A stretch of 8,882 nt of DNA, from positions 1-8,882 of the forward strand of contig JAKAMR010000090.1 in assembly GCA_021812785.1 (NCBI GenBank). The letters run 5' to 3'. Made by a program: the position numbers and the translations under genes. Source of the stretch: Nitrospirota bacterium. Lineage in GTDB: Bacteria; Nitrospirota; Thermodesulfovibrionia; Thermodesulfovibrionales; JdFR-88. Shown here in pieces: positions 1 through 6,676 of this stretch (position 1 is the first letter of the stretch; every line of letters begins with the position of its first letter). Below the pieces are notes generated by a model. That model was not told the DNA's origin and ran no database searches. It saw nothing but the letters and a program-made list of their open reading frames with translations.

Positions 1-588
1 CATGAAGGAGGCCTCTTCCCCGTCTATGCAGTCTTCCACGACCACCTTGTCCCCGGCCTCTCCAAAGGCGCGCTCTTTCATCACCAGGCGAAGGGCGTCC
101 GCTGCCTCCTGCACTGTCTTTGCGACAATAACGCCCTTCCCAGCGGCAAGCCCGTCAGCCTTAATGACTATCGGGGCCCCCTTGAGCCTTACATAGTCCT
201 CCGCGTGAACATAGGACGTAAAGACCTTGTACTCCGCCGTCGGAAGCCCGTAGCGGCGCATGAAATCCTTTGAAAAAGACTTGCTCGCCTCCAGCCTGGC
301 CGCATCGGCCCCTGGGCCGAATATCTTTCTGCCGTCTTTCCTGAAAAGGGTGGCAATGCCGCCTGCAAGAGGGCCCTCCGGGCCGACCACGGTGAGGTCG
401 ATCCATTCGTATTTAACAAGGTTCAGGATGGCGTCAAAATCCATCGGGTCTATGTCCACGCATTCGGCCAGCTCCGCAATGCCCGCATTGCCCGGACAGC
501 AGTATATCTTGTCCACGCGCCGGCTCTGGGAGAGCTTCCATACCAGGGCGTGCTCCCTGCCCCCGCTGCCTATTACCAGTACCTTCAT
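1..588 (-). CDS. purD: Phosphoribosylamine--glycine ligase (GARS), N-terminal part, cut by window edge
   Basis: PurD ligates glycine to 5-phosphoribosylamine using ATP, the second step of de novo purine synthesis in the cytoplasm. The first 196 codons are visible, out of roughly 420-430 usual for the family; the gene runs off the left edge with no internal stop. Residues 1-14 (MKVLVIGSGGREHA) are the classic GARS N-terminus, with PGNAG at 32-36, VVGPEGPL at 67-74 and IFGP at 89-92. The ATP-grasp loop IKADGLAAGKGV lies at 142-153, and DGEEASF at 189-195. The start is an ATG at 586-588, preceded by AAGGAAG (591-597). It lies 48 bases after the purH stop with no terminator between them, so the two genes are probably one operon. 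Identification is very secure; only the truncation by the window limits it. Confidence 0.97.
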   Translation of the reverse strand, partial: MKVLVIGSGGREHALVWKLSQSRRVDKIYCCPGNAGIAELAECVDIDPMDFDAILNLVKYEWIDLTVVGPEGPLAGGIATLFRKDGRKIFGPGADAARLEASKSFSKDFMRRYGLPTAEYKVFTSYVHAEDYVRLKGAPIVIKADGLAAGKGVIVAKTVQEAADALRLVMKERAFGEAGDKVVVEDCIDGEEASFM

Positions 589-636
589 ATCTTCCTTACC
601 GTGCGGCTTTTTTTGTTTTGATTTTTTATTCTTTCA

Positions 637-2187
637 TCAATGCTTGAAATGCCTTGCCTTTGTAATGAGCATAGCCATTCCATGCTCATCGCATGCCTTT
701 ATGACCTCTTCGTCCTTCACGGAGCCGCCGGGCTGTATGACGGCAGTAACTCCCCATTTGCTTACTTCGTCTATTCCGTCCCTGAACGGGAAAAACCCGT
801 CCGAGGCCACGACGGAGCCTTTAAGCGGCTCAGTGGCATTGGCCGCTCCGCACCTTGCGGAATAAACGCGGCTTGTCTGCCCTATGCCTATCCCCGCCGT
901 CCTGCCGGCAAACGCATAAACGATAGCGTTTGACTTTACGTGCTTTACCACCCTCCAGGCCAGATCGAGGGCTGAAAGCTCTTCCTCGGTGGGCTTTCTC
1001 TTTGTCACCGCCTGCAGAGCCCTTACGTCCACGCGAAGCGTGTCCCACCCCTGGGTAAGTATGCCCCCCGCGATCCGCTTTATGTCAAAGCCCTTCAAAG
1101 GTTTCGTAAGCATCTCCGGAAGCACGAGCACCCTTATGTTCGATTTAGCCTGGAATATTTTCAGCGCCCCTTGTGTGTAGGAAGGGGCAAGGACCACTTC
1201 GACGAAAAGCTTTACAATCTCCTCCGCGGCCTCATCGTCAACCTCCCTGTTAAAGGCGATGACGCCTCCGAAGGCCGAAACGGGGTCCGTCTTAAGCGCC
1301 CGCCTGTAGGCCTCCGCCGCGGAGTCCGCGACGGCGGCGCCGCAAGGGTTATTGTGCTTTATTATGGCGCATGCGGTCTTTTCGAACTCAAGGGCCAGGA
1401 GCATGGCCGAATGTGTGTCATAGTAATTGTTGAAGGACATCTCCTTGCCCTGCAACACTTTTGCCCTTGCAAGAGAAAGGCCGTCCGTCCGCTCCTCGTA
1501 AAAACCTGCCGCCTGGTGCGGGTTCTCGCCGTATCTGAGCGGGGAGGCAAGCCTGTAGCTTAAGGTAAGGGTTGGAGCAAGGGCGCCCTCTCCGCCTGTC
1601 ACGCCCTCCAGATAGTCCGCTATGAGCGCGTCATAGCGTGCAGTGTGCTGAAACACTTTTTTAGCCAGCTTCAGACGCGTCTTGCCGCTTACCTGCCCGC
1701 CCGTTGCCCTGAGCTCGTCCAGCACGACGGAATAATCGGCAGGGTCTACTATCACGGTTACGGACTCAAAGTTCTTGGAGGCGGCCCTGAGCATCGTTGG
1801 CCCCCCTATGTCTATGTTCTCGATGGCGTCGGCGAACTTGACATCCGGGTTGGACACGGTGCGCTCGAAGGGATAGAGGTTCACGGCCACGATATCTATG
1901 AGCCCTATGCCGTGCTCCTCCAGGTCCTTCATGTGCCGTGGGTCGTCCCGCCTGGCAAGGAGCCCTCCGTGCACCTTGGGATGGAGCGTCTTGAGCCTTC
2001 CGTCAAGCATCTCCGGAAAGCCGGTGTAGTCCCCGATGTCCTTCACCTGGAGCCCCGCGTCCTTGAGCGCCTTGGCAGTACCGCCTGTCGAGATCAGCTC
2101 CACGCCCATTTCCGCCAGCCCTTTTGCGAACTCGGCAACACCGCTTTTGTCGGAAACACTGATAAGCGCCCTCTTTGCCTTGGACAT
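637..2187 (-). CDS. purH: Bifunctional AICAR formyltransferase / IMP cyclohydrolase
   Basis: PurH performs the last two steps of IMP synthesis: transfer of a formyl group from 10-formyl-THF to AICAR, then ring closure to IMP. The 516 residues match the usual length. The N-terminal MGS-like cyclohydrolase domain (about 1-145) shows STGGT (33-37), the DGRLKTLHP stretch (62-70), NLYPF (103-107) and the Lys of AASKN (K138). The transformylase domain carries the catalytic KHNNPCG motif (K277, H278), DPVSAFGG (301-308), KSNAIV (418-423), ASDGFFPF (461-468) and the terminal RHFKH. In the GIGIGQTSRVYS stretch (432-443) a Tyr stands where many bacterial homologues have Asp; the position is not invariant in the family, so activity is expected. 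The ATG start has an AAGGGGG Shine-Dalgarno 5 bases upstream (2193-2199). It lies downstream of an uptake-operon terminator and so needs its own promoter. Confidence 0.98.
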   Translation of the reverse strand: MSKAKRALISVSDKSGVAEFAKGLAEMGVELISTGGTAKALKDAGLQVKDIGDYTGFPEMLDGRLKTLHPKVHGGLLARRDDPRHMKDLEEHGIGLIDIVAVNLYPFERTVSNPDVKFADAIENIDIGGPTMLRAASKNFESVTVIVDPADYSVVLDELRATGGQVSGKTRLKLAKKVFQHTARYDALIADYLEGVTGGEGALAPTLTLSYRLASPLRYGENPHQAAGFYEERTDGLSLARAKVLQGKEMSFNNYYDTHSAMLLALEFEKTACAIIKHNNPCGAAVADSAAEAYRRALKTDPVSAFGGVIAFNREVDDEAAEEIVKLFVEVVLAPSYTQGALKIFQAKSNIRVLVLPEMLTKPLKGFDIKRIAGGILTQGWDTLRVDVRALQAVTKRKPTEEELSALDLAWRVVKHVKSNAIVYAFAGRTAGIGIGQTSRVYSARCGAANATEPLKGSVVASDGFFPFRDGIDEVSKWGVTAVIQPGGSVKDEEVIKACDEHGMAMLITKARHFKH

Positions 2188-2291
2188 CTGGACCCCCTTG
2201 TGGGAAAAAGAGTTTTTGTTTTTCCGCTTTTTTATCTTATTTTATTTTTTGTTTTTTGCTTTAAAAAAAAACCTTAAAAACCTGAGCCCCG
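2188..2291 (-). promoter_or_regulatory. A/T-rich leader and probable promoter region of purH
   Basis: This stretch lies between the uptake-operon terminator and the purH start. It is far richer in A/T than the genes around it and, read on the minus strand, is built of repeated A-runs broken by single G or C bases, after a T9 run. Because a terminator precedes it, the purH promoter is expected here. A TAAAAT hexamer on the minus strand (about 2241-2246) could be a -10 box, but I see no convincing -35 partner, so no exact promoter is claimed. I see no purine-riboswitch-like fold and no extra gene. Confidence 0.35.
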
Positions 2292-2319
2292 AAAAAAGGT
2301 GAGGCTTATTTTATCACCT
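2292..2319 (-). terminator. Intrinsic terminator of the metal-uptake operon
   Basis: On the minus strand, 27 bases after the stop of the last permease gene, AGGTGA (2314-2319) pairs perfectly with TCACCT (2297-2302) across an 11-base loop. The stem is followed at once by a run of T (2292-2297, the first T being part of the stem). The 6-bp stem is short and only half G/C, so termination may be partial, but the placement between the uptake operon and purH is right for it. The plus strand has no matching T-run, so it is not bidirectional. Confidence 0.65.
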
Positions 2320-2346
2320 GGGAAGAAGGCTTGTAAAGCACGCAGG

Positions 2347-3186
2347 CTAACACCGCTGCTCCACTTTCTCGGCCGCATGAGGGCGGAGGGCGTGGCTTGC
2401 CCCCACGACAATGAAATATGTCAGCGCGGCGATGACCGCTATATAAAAGCTCACCGGGAACCTGGTGGCCAGGGCCAGCAGGAGGCCTCCCCATACAAAC
2501 ACGCTGCCAAGCGCCATGGACAGGACAAGGGCGGAAAAAGGCCTGCGCGTCACGTGCTGGGCAATTGCAGCGGGTGCCACGATGAGCGCAAATACAAGCA
2601 ATACGCCCACCACCTGTATCGCTTCGGATACGGTGACGGCCACAAGGAGCAGGAACACCGTTGAAAGCAGTTTGACGGGCACGCCCCGCGCCCGGGCGCT
2701 CTCGGGGTCGATGGAGGAGAAAAGCAGCGGCCGCCCGATGGCGGCAAGGACAAAAAGCGTTGCGGCCCCAAGGACGACCGTCCATAAAATGCTTGTCCTG
2801 GCAACGCTCAGTATGGAGCCAAAGAGCACGCCCACCGTTTCGCTTGCCGAACTCGTATATAGCCTGAGAAAAAGCACACCCAGGCCAAGCGCAAAGGAAA
2901 GGGTAATTCCTATCTCGATGTCCCTCCCCCGGACACGCTTTCCAAGCAGGCCCATTCCCAGCCCCGCCGCAACCGTAAACCACGACATGCAAAGCAGCGG
3001 GCTCACGCCGGTGAGGGCGGCCAGCGTGGCCCCGGCAAAACCTATATGTGAGAGCGCGTGCGCGGCGAACGCCTCGGCCCTCAGCACCACGAAATATCCG
3101 ATTGCCGCTGAGATCAGCGCTATGACCGTGCCGGCCAGGAAGGCGTTTTGGACAAACGGCTGCCTCAACAGAGAAAAAAACGTCAT
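2347..3186 (-). CDS. Metal ABC transporter permease, ABC-3 family (second of two)
   Basis: An integral inner-membrane channel subunit of a cluster A-I metal importer, 279 residues, normal for the ABC-3 (ZnuB/MntB/TroC/TroD) family. It is hydrophobic throughout, consistent with about eight membrane spans. Conserved stretches are PFVQNAFLAG (10-19), AAHALSHIGFAGA (41-53), the cytoplasmic IGRPLLF region with DPESARARGVPV, expected to contact the ATPase, and PVSFYIA near the C-terminus. Its ATG overlaps the TGA of the preceding permease gene by four bases (ATGA, 3183-3186), so translation is probably coupled. It is clearly a paralogue of that neighbour, and both are full length, which suggests a heterodimeric channel as in TroCD/SitCD-type systems. 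The C-terminus is hydrophilic and short (HAAEKVEQRC). The transported metal cannot be read from the permease. Confidence 0.93.
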   Translation of the reverse strand: MTFFSLLRQPFVQNAFLAGTVIALISAAIGYFVVLRAEAFAAHALSHIGFAGATLAALTGVSPLLCMSWFTVAAGLGMGLLGKRVRGRDIEIGITLSFALGLGVLFLRLYTSSASETVGVLFGSILSVARTSILWTVVLGAATLFVLAAIGRPLLFSSIDPESARARGVPVKLLSTVFLLLVAVTVSEAIQVVGVLLVFALIVAPAAIAQHVTRRPFSALVLSMALGSVFVWGGLLLALATRFPVSFYIAVIAALTYFIVVGASHALRPHAAEKVEQRC

Positions 3187-4019
3187 GCCGTCCGCTCCCC
3201 GGTTTTTATTTTTATCTTACCGGCCGCCGGCTCAAGCAGCCGCACCGCCAGATAGGCGGCAAACGAAACTGAGGCGATATAAAAGCTTACAGGCCAGGAG
3301 CTTACCGCGGCAAGGAAAATGCCGGTCCATGTATAAAGCAGCGCCAGGGCGGCGGACAAGAGCATTGCGGAGCCGGGCCTCCGGGCAAGCCTCATTGCCG
3401 TGGCGGCGGGGCCGACAAGAAGGGTGAAGACAAAAAGAATGCCCACGACCACCGCCGACATCGAGACCGCCACGGCAACAAGCAAGAGAAAAAGGATGCC
3501 AAGAAGCCGGACCGGAACGCCCCGTGCCTGGGCCACCTCCGGGTCTATGGTGGCAAAAAGAAGCGGCCGCCCGATAACGGCCAGAAGCGCCAGGGCCGCA
3601 AGGCCGAATGCGGCGGTGACCAGGACATCGGTCCGCGCTATGCCCAGGATAGTGCCAAAAAGAATGCTGTAGGCGCGCTCGGCATATCCCGCGTAAAGCG
3701 AGATGAAGAGCGCGCCCAGCCCCAGCATCAGCATCATTATTATGCCTATGTTCATGTCCTCTTCCCGGAAATTCTTCCCTGTGACGCCTATGCCCACAGC
3801 TGAGACCATAGTGAAGAAAAAAAGGCCCAGAATGGGGTCTACGCCAAGGACAAGCGCGCCGGCGGCCCCGGCAAAACCGATATGGGACAGTGCATGGCCC
3901 GCAAAGACAAGTCCCCGTGCGGCCAGAAAATAGCCTATGATCCCGGCCACTACCGCAACTGCCGAGCCGGCCAGAAAGGCGTTCTGTATGAAGGGATATT
4001 TAAGGACGGAGAGGTCCAT
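3183..4019 (-). CDS. Metal ABC transporter permease, ABC-3 family (first of two)
   Basis: A 278-residue polytopic inner-membrane protein of the ABC-3 family. Starting at the ATG at 4017-4019, it opens MDLSVLKYPFIQNAFLAG, which aligns with the start of the second permease and with family N-termini. The open frame extends 60 codons further upstream, but that extension lies entirely within the ATPase gene in another frame and is rich in Pro, Ser and Arg, so it is rejected. Shared blocks with the second permease include HALSHIGFAGA, IGRPLLF, IDPE followed by ARGVPV, and PVSFYIA. The start lies one base after the ATPase stop (TGA-C-ATG) with no strong Shine-Dalgarno, so coupling to the ATPase is likely. 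The tail ends in a basic stretch (KIKIKTGER). Specificity is unknown. Confidence 0.93.
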   Translation of the reverse strand: MDLSVLKYPFIQNAFLAGSAVAVVAGIIGYFLAARGLVFAGHALSHIGFAGAAGALVLGVDPILGLFFFTMVSAVGIGVTGKNFREEDMNIGIIMMLMLGLGALFISLYAGYAERAYSILFGTILGIARTDVLVTAAFGLAALALLAVIGRPLLFATIDPEVAQARGVPVRLLGILFLLLVAVAVSMSAVVVGILFVFTLLVGPAATAMRLARRPGSAMLLSAALALLYTWTGIFLAAVSSWPVSFYIASVSFAAYLAVRLLEPAAGKIKIKTGERTA

Positions 4020-4020
4020 G

Positions 4021-4797
4021 TCAGGTCTCGGCACCGGCAACGAAAATCCTGCCGCCGGAACGGATGACGTCCACCTTTGAACTGTAGAGCATGGAGAGCG
4101 TCTCGCTCGTGATAACCTCTTCCGGAGAGCCAATGGCGCTGTGCCCGTTTGCCAGGTAAAGCACACGGTCCACGGCGTGCAGGAGGGGATTGATGTCATG
4201 CGAAATAAGCATAACGGCCACTCCGCGGCTCCTGCTTACGCCAGATAAAAGCGAAACTATTTCCCGCGCGTGGCTGATGTCCAGGTTAGAAAGCGGCTCG
4301 TCCAGCATAAGGACCCTGGGGTTGGTTATGAGCGCCTGCGCTATATACATCTGCTGCTGTTCGCCTCCCGAAAGACGGCCGACCGGCATATCGGCCAGAT
4401 GACAGACGCCGACCTCATCAAGCACTCTGTCTATCGCCGCGCTCCGCCTGCGCCCTCCCAAAAACCCTATCCCCCATTTGTGCCCATCAAGGCCGAAGCC
4501 GACGACATCCCTGGCGCGCAGCGCAAGATCGGTCTCCAGGGTGCGGTGCTGGGGCGCGTATCCTATCTCTTTTGCACCAAGGCGCGGCGGCTTGCCAAGC
4601 ACGGAGACCTTTCCGCGCGCCGGCTCCAGGAGGCCAAGCAGCACCTTGAAGAGCGTGGTTTTGCCCGCCCCGTTTGGCCCAAGGACGGCAACGAACTCCC
4701 CTTGCCGGACATCGAAGCTGACGTCCTCCAGGACCATCCGCCCGTTCAGCTCCACGGCGATGTTCTCCACCGAAATCACTTTTTGCGCCAGGGCCAA
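4021..4797 (-). CDS. Metal ABC transporter ATP-binding protein (ZnuC/MntA type)
   Basis: The cytoplasmic ATPase that powers metal import, 258 residues, normal for the family. All the nucleotide-binding motifs are intact: Walker A GPNGAGKT (40-47), Q-loop Gln83 (YAPQHR), signature LSGGE (142-146), Walker B VLMLDEP (162-168), D-loop SNLD (170-173) and switch His200 (LISHD). The start is TTG (4795-4797), 2 bases after the stop of the binding-protein gene. It is supported by GGGGAGG (4807-4813) nine bases upstream; the first alternative, a GTG at codon 7, has no comparable site. It sits between the binding protein and the two permeases, one base before the first permease, so all four are surely one transcript. 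The segment around 103-118 (GLDGHKWG then a GRRR stretch) matches the inserted region between Q-loop and signature in this subfamily. Confidence 0.95.
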   Translation of the reverse strand: MALAQKVISVENIAVELNGRMVLEDVSFDVRQGEFVAVLGPNGAGKTTLFKVLLGLLEPARGKVSVLGKPPRLGAKEIGYAPQHRTLETDLALRARDVVGFGLDGHKWGIGFLGGRRRSAAIDRVLDEVGVCHLADMPVGRLSGGEQQQMYIAQALITNPRVLMLDEPLSNLDISHAREIVSLLSGVSRSRGVAVMLISHDINPLLHAVDRVLYLANGHSAIGSPEEVITSETLSMLYSSKVDVIRSGGRIFVAGAET

Positions 4798-4799
4798 GG

Positions 4800-5741
4800 T
4801 CAGCGGCCTCCCCGGGCGGCTGAAAGCCCGTTTCCGATCGCGCTCATCTGGGCAAGCATCCAGGACTGATAGGTGCCGCCCGGAGGCATCGTCTCGGACA
4901 CCGGCACAAGCGGAATGCCGCGCGCCCTCGCCTGCCCAAGCAGGGCAGTCGTTACAGGTGTCACCGTCTGCCTGTTGTATATAAGTATCTTTATCTCTTT
5001 CCTGTCCACCTGAGTGTTTGCGACCGCCACGCTTGCGGCAGGCGGGTCGTTGCCTTCCGCTATGGCCTTCTGAAAATCAAACGGAGTCAGGACGCGCAGC
5101 CCCATTGGACCGGTCAGGTACAGGCATATCGTCTCGGTAAGGCCCACTGGGGTCCCATGGTATTTCTGCCTTATCTCGTTGATCTTTGCCAGTAGCGGCG
5201 CCAGAGAAGCCTGAAAGCGCGCAAGGTTGCTCTTGAAAAAAGGCGCCTCCGAGGGCCTCACTTTTATGAGGGCATTGTCGACAGCCTTTGCCACAGCCTC
5301 CATGTTGTCCACCCCGTACCAGACATGCGGGTTGCCTGAAAGCCGCCTTGGAGCGCTGTCTCCTGCCGTAATTACGATGCGGCCCGGGCTGGGCGATGCG
5401 GAAAGCATCTTGTCCAGCCAGGTGTCGTACTGCAGCCCGTTCTTTATTACGATGGCCGCCCTGGCGACGGCGATGCCGTCCTTTACGCTCGATTCGTATT
5501 CATGCGGGTCTATGTTAGGGCTTGAAATGATGCTTTTAACGGCAACCAGGTTTCCGCCAAGCTGCGAGGCGACACTGCCGTAAAAGTCCTCGGCCGCAAC
5601 GACCCTTATCGCCCCCGGGCCGGCTGGCGCCCCCTGCTCTTCGTTCCGCAGGCGGGCCGGACCGCCAGGCCGGAAAACGATAAAATATATAATGACAGCG
5701 GCGGCAGCGCCAATGGCCGCGAGCTTCCAGACAATTTTCAA
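4800..5741 (-). CDS. Metal-binding protein of ABC importer (cluster A-I, ZnuA/PsaA fold), TTG start
   Basis: The periplasmic capture component of the importer, 313 residues, normal length. Residues 5-22 form one hydrophobic segment. There is no lipobox (the only Cys is C206), so it is a signal peptide or an uncleaved anchor. A Pro/Gly-rich linker precedes the fold, which begins at about 45 (IRVVAAEDFYGSVASQLGG). Candidate metal ligands by family alignment are H80 (DPHEYE), H139 (NPHVW), E203 (GLTET) and E283 (VSETMPPG). There is no His-rich loop as in ZnuA. The start is TTG: an in-frame TAA lies just upstream, no ATG occurs near the N-terminus, and GAGGGGGGAAAGG (5748-5760) sits 6 bases ahead. 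It is the first gene of the packed transporter set and 105 bases after the Fur-type regulator gene. Substrate could be Mn, Zn or Fe(II). Confidence 0.92.
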   Translation of the reverse strand: MKIVWKLAAIGAAAAVIIYFIVFRPGGPARLRNEEQGAPAGPGAIRVVAAEDFYGSVASQLGGNLVAVKSIISSPNIDPHEYESSVKDGIAVARAAIVIKNGLQYDTWLDKMLSASPSPGRIVITAGDSAPRRLSGNPHVWYGVDNMEAVAKAVDNALIKVRPSEAPFFKSNLARFQASLAPLLAKINEIRQKYHGTPVGLTETICLYLTGPMGLRVLTPFDFQKAIAEGNDPPAASVAVANTQVDRKEIKILIYNRQTVTPVTTALLGQARARGIPLVPVSETMPPGGTYQSWMLAQMSAIGNGLSAARGGR

Positions 5742-5747
5742 AGGAAG

Positions 5748-5760
5748 CCTTTCCCCCCTC
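5748..5760 (-). promoter_or_regulatory. Ribosome binding site that fixes the TTG start of the metal-binding protein
   Basis: On the minus strand GAGGGGGGAAAGG ends 6 bases before TTG at 5739-5741. Together with the in-frame TAA just upstream, it makes TTG the only reasonable start. Confidence 0.7.
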
Positions 5761-5768
5761 TCTTAACG

Positions 5769-5786
5769 GCCAGCCCTTCTGCCGGC
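5769..5786 (-). other. Small hairpin in the leader of the metal-binding protein gene
   Basis: On the minus strand GCCGGC (5781-5786) can pair with GCTGGC (5769-5774), with one G-T wobble, around a 6-base loop AGAAGG. It lies just upstream of the Shine-Dalgarno. No T-run follows, so it is not a terminator. It might protect or separate the transporter message from the regulator message, or be chance. Confidence 0.3.
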
Positions 5787-5846
5787 ACAAAATAAAAAGA
5801 CGTTTTCCCCACTGCTTGAACCCGGGCACATTTCATTTACCGGGCT

Positions 5847-6308
5847 TTATGTCTTTTTGCAGTCGGGACAGAGCCCCTCTATGAGCACCTTCTGCCTTTC
5901 CGCAACAAAGCCCTTCCCGAGTGTCCCCCTGTAATGCACATGAAAGTCCTCAAGGCAGGCCGTCATACCGCAGCCGCGGCAGGAAAAGTGGGGATGGCAG
6001 CTTTGCGCTCCGCACTTGTCCGGAAGCTCATAGACCCTGTGCCTTCCGTCAACATATGCCATGTGTATGATGCCCGCGTCCGTAAACGCACTCAATGTCC
6101 TGTAGACGCTCGCCCTGTCCAGCTTCATCCCGAGCAGATCCATTATCTGCATCTGGGCAAGGGGCCTGCCGGCCTCCAGAAAAAGGGTTAGCACCTCCAC
6201 CCTGCCCTTTGTGGCCTTGAGCCCGCTTTTCCTCAGCAGCCCCGCAATACGGCCCCGGTTTTTCTGTTTATGCTCTTTTCCCTTGTCTTTGTTTTTAACC
6301 CCGGCCAT
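5847..6308 (-). CDS. Fur-family metalloregulator (Fur/Zur/PerR type)
   Basis: A cytoplasmic winged-helix repressor that binds DNA when loaded with its metal. From the ATG at 6306-6308 it is 153 residues. A basic N-terminal tail (1-20) precedes the DNA-binding domain, whose recognition region is DRASVYRTLSAFTDAGI (64-80). The dimerisation domain carries C110/C113 (SCRGCG) and C147/C150 (CPDC), the expected structural zinc site. H105 and H107 align with the sensor histidines of PerR, and Cys stands at 99, 104 and 118, an unusually thiol-rich sensor area. The open frame continues 36 codons upstream to a TTG, but that stretch is AT-rich, promoter-like and unlike any Fur N-terminus, so it was dropped. 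No good Shine-Dalgarno precedes the ATG; a GTG 7 codons earlier is possible. It stands just upstream of the transporter and is presumably its regulator. Confidence 0.9.
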   Translation of the reverse strand: MAGVKNKDKGKEHKQKNRGRIAGLLRKSGLKATKGRVEVLTLFLEAGRPLAQMQIMDLLGMKLDRASVYRTLSAFTDAGIIHMAYVDGRHRVYELPDKCGAQSCHPHFSCRGCGMTACLEDFHVHYRGTLGKGFVAERQKVLIEGLCPDCKKT

Positions 6309-6319
6309 ATTTTTCAAAA

Positions 6320-6348
6320 AATTTAACACAAATGCGACATAATTGCAA
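6320..6348 (-). promoter_or_regulatory. Candidate sigma-70 promoter for the Fur-type regulator
   Basis: On the minus strand TTGCAA (6343-6348) and TAAATT (6320-6325) are separated by exactly 17 bases, each matching 4 of 6 consensus positions. Transcription would begin about 5 bases before the regulator's ATG, giving an almost leaderless message, in line with the lack of a Shine-Dalgarno there. A second pair in the same stretch, TTGAGG with TGCAAT and also 17 apart, would start further upstream. The region is AT-rich and a plausible place for self-regulation, but I see no clear Fur/Zur box. Confidence 0.35.
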
Positions 6349-6454
6349 AAACTTTTAAAAAGATCCTCAAGGCAAAACAAGAATAAAAATATGCTTGTTC
6401 TGGTTTCTTCGACCAAATATTACGCCGGTTGAGGGGGAATAGTCTTAAAAGTCT

Positions 6455-6573
6455 GTCATGCCAGCGAGCCGCTCCCAGGCCAGTACGTTAAATATCTTTG
6501 AAAGACAAAGTCGCTGCCCGTTTTCATTCGTATTACCGGTAAAACCGGGCGGCCTAAGGATTGCCGGAATGAC
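6455..6573. repeat. Imperfect inverted-repeat element, extragenic-repeat or MITE-like
   Basis: The element begins GTCATGCCAGCGA (6455-6467), and the reverse complement of its other end (6561-6573) reads GTCATTCCGGCAA. Ten of the 13 bases match in inverted orientation. Inside are two small hairpins: CTTTG/CAAAG (6496-6510) and CCGGT/ACCGG (6536-6548). It sits in a 404-bp gene-free stretch (6309-6712) between an operon terminator and the next promoter, where extragenic repeats gather. GTCATTCC-ended repeats are common between genes in many environmental bacteria. Reading frames across it are short, lack family signatures and ribosome sites, and look like chance. It is seen only once here, so calling it a repeat is inference. 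Confidence 0.4.
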
Positions 6574-6628
6574 TGCCAAAAAGATTTGATTGATATGCAG
6601 TGCGTGAGCAGACCGGATAGGCACGAAT

Positions 6629-6667
6629 AAAAAAACCGCCGGATCCGGAAGATACAGGACCCGGCGG
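6629..6667 (-). terminator. Strong intrinsic terminator of the RND/zinc-ribbon operon
   Basis: On the minus strand an 11-bp stem forms between 6657-6667 (CCGCCGGGTCC) and 6636-6646 (GGATCCGGCGG), with one G-T wobble and a 10-base loop. Seven T follow directly (6629-6635). It lies about 45 bases after the zinc-ribbon stop codon. This is a textbook Rho-independent terminator for transcripts coming from the RND block. Confidence 0.88.
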
Positions 6668-6676
6668 CCAAAACGG

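Noticed and set aside
2465..3427. Long 320-codon plus-strand open frame
   Set aside because: It is the antisense shadow of the two permease genes, which have clear family motifs; its translation is low-complexity Ala/Arg/Ser/Thr-rich.
4020..4199. 60-codon N-terminal extension of the first permease frame
   Set aside because: It lies wholly inside the ATPase gene in another frame, is Pro/Ser/Arg-rich, and the permease family N-terminus aligns to the ATG at 4019.
5821..5845. CCCGG/CCGGG pairing just after the regulator stop as a terminator
   Set aside because: The stem is only 5 bp with a 14-base loop and no T-run follows; it partly reflects the palindrome CCCGGG.
6330..6350. Possible Fur/Zur operator TGC...GCA dyad upstream of the regulator
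   Set aside because: Only about 4 of 7 half-site positions pair and it matches no Fur, Zur, PerR or Mur consensus I know, so it is not reported as a site.
6309..6416. 36-codon upstream extension of the Fur-type regulator from a TTG
   Set aside because: It is AT-rich, phenylalanine-heavy and overlaps a promoter-like sequence; Fur-family proteins do not carry such a segment.
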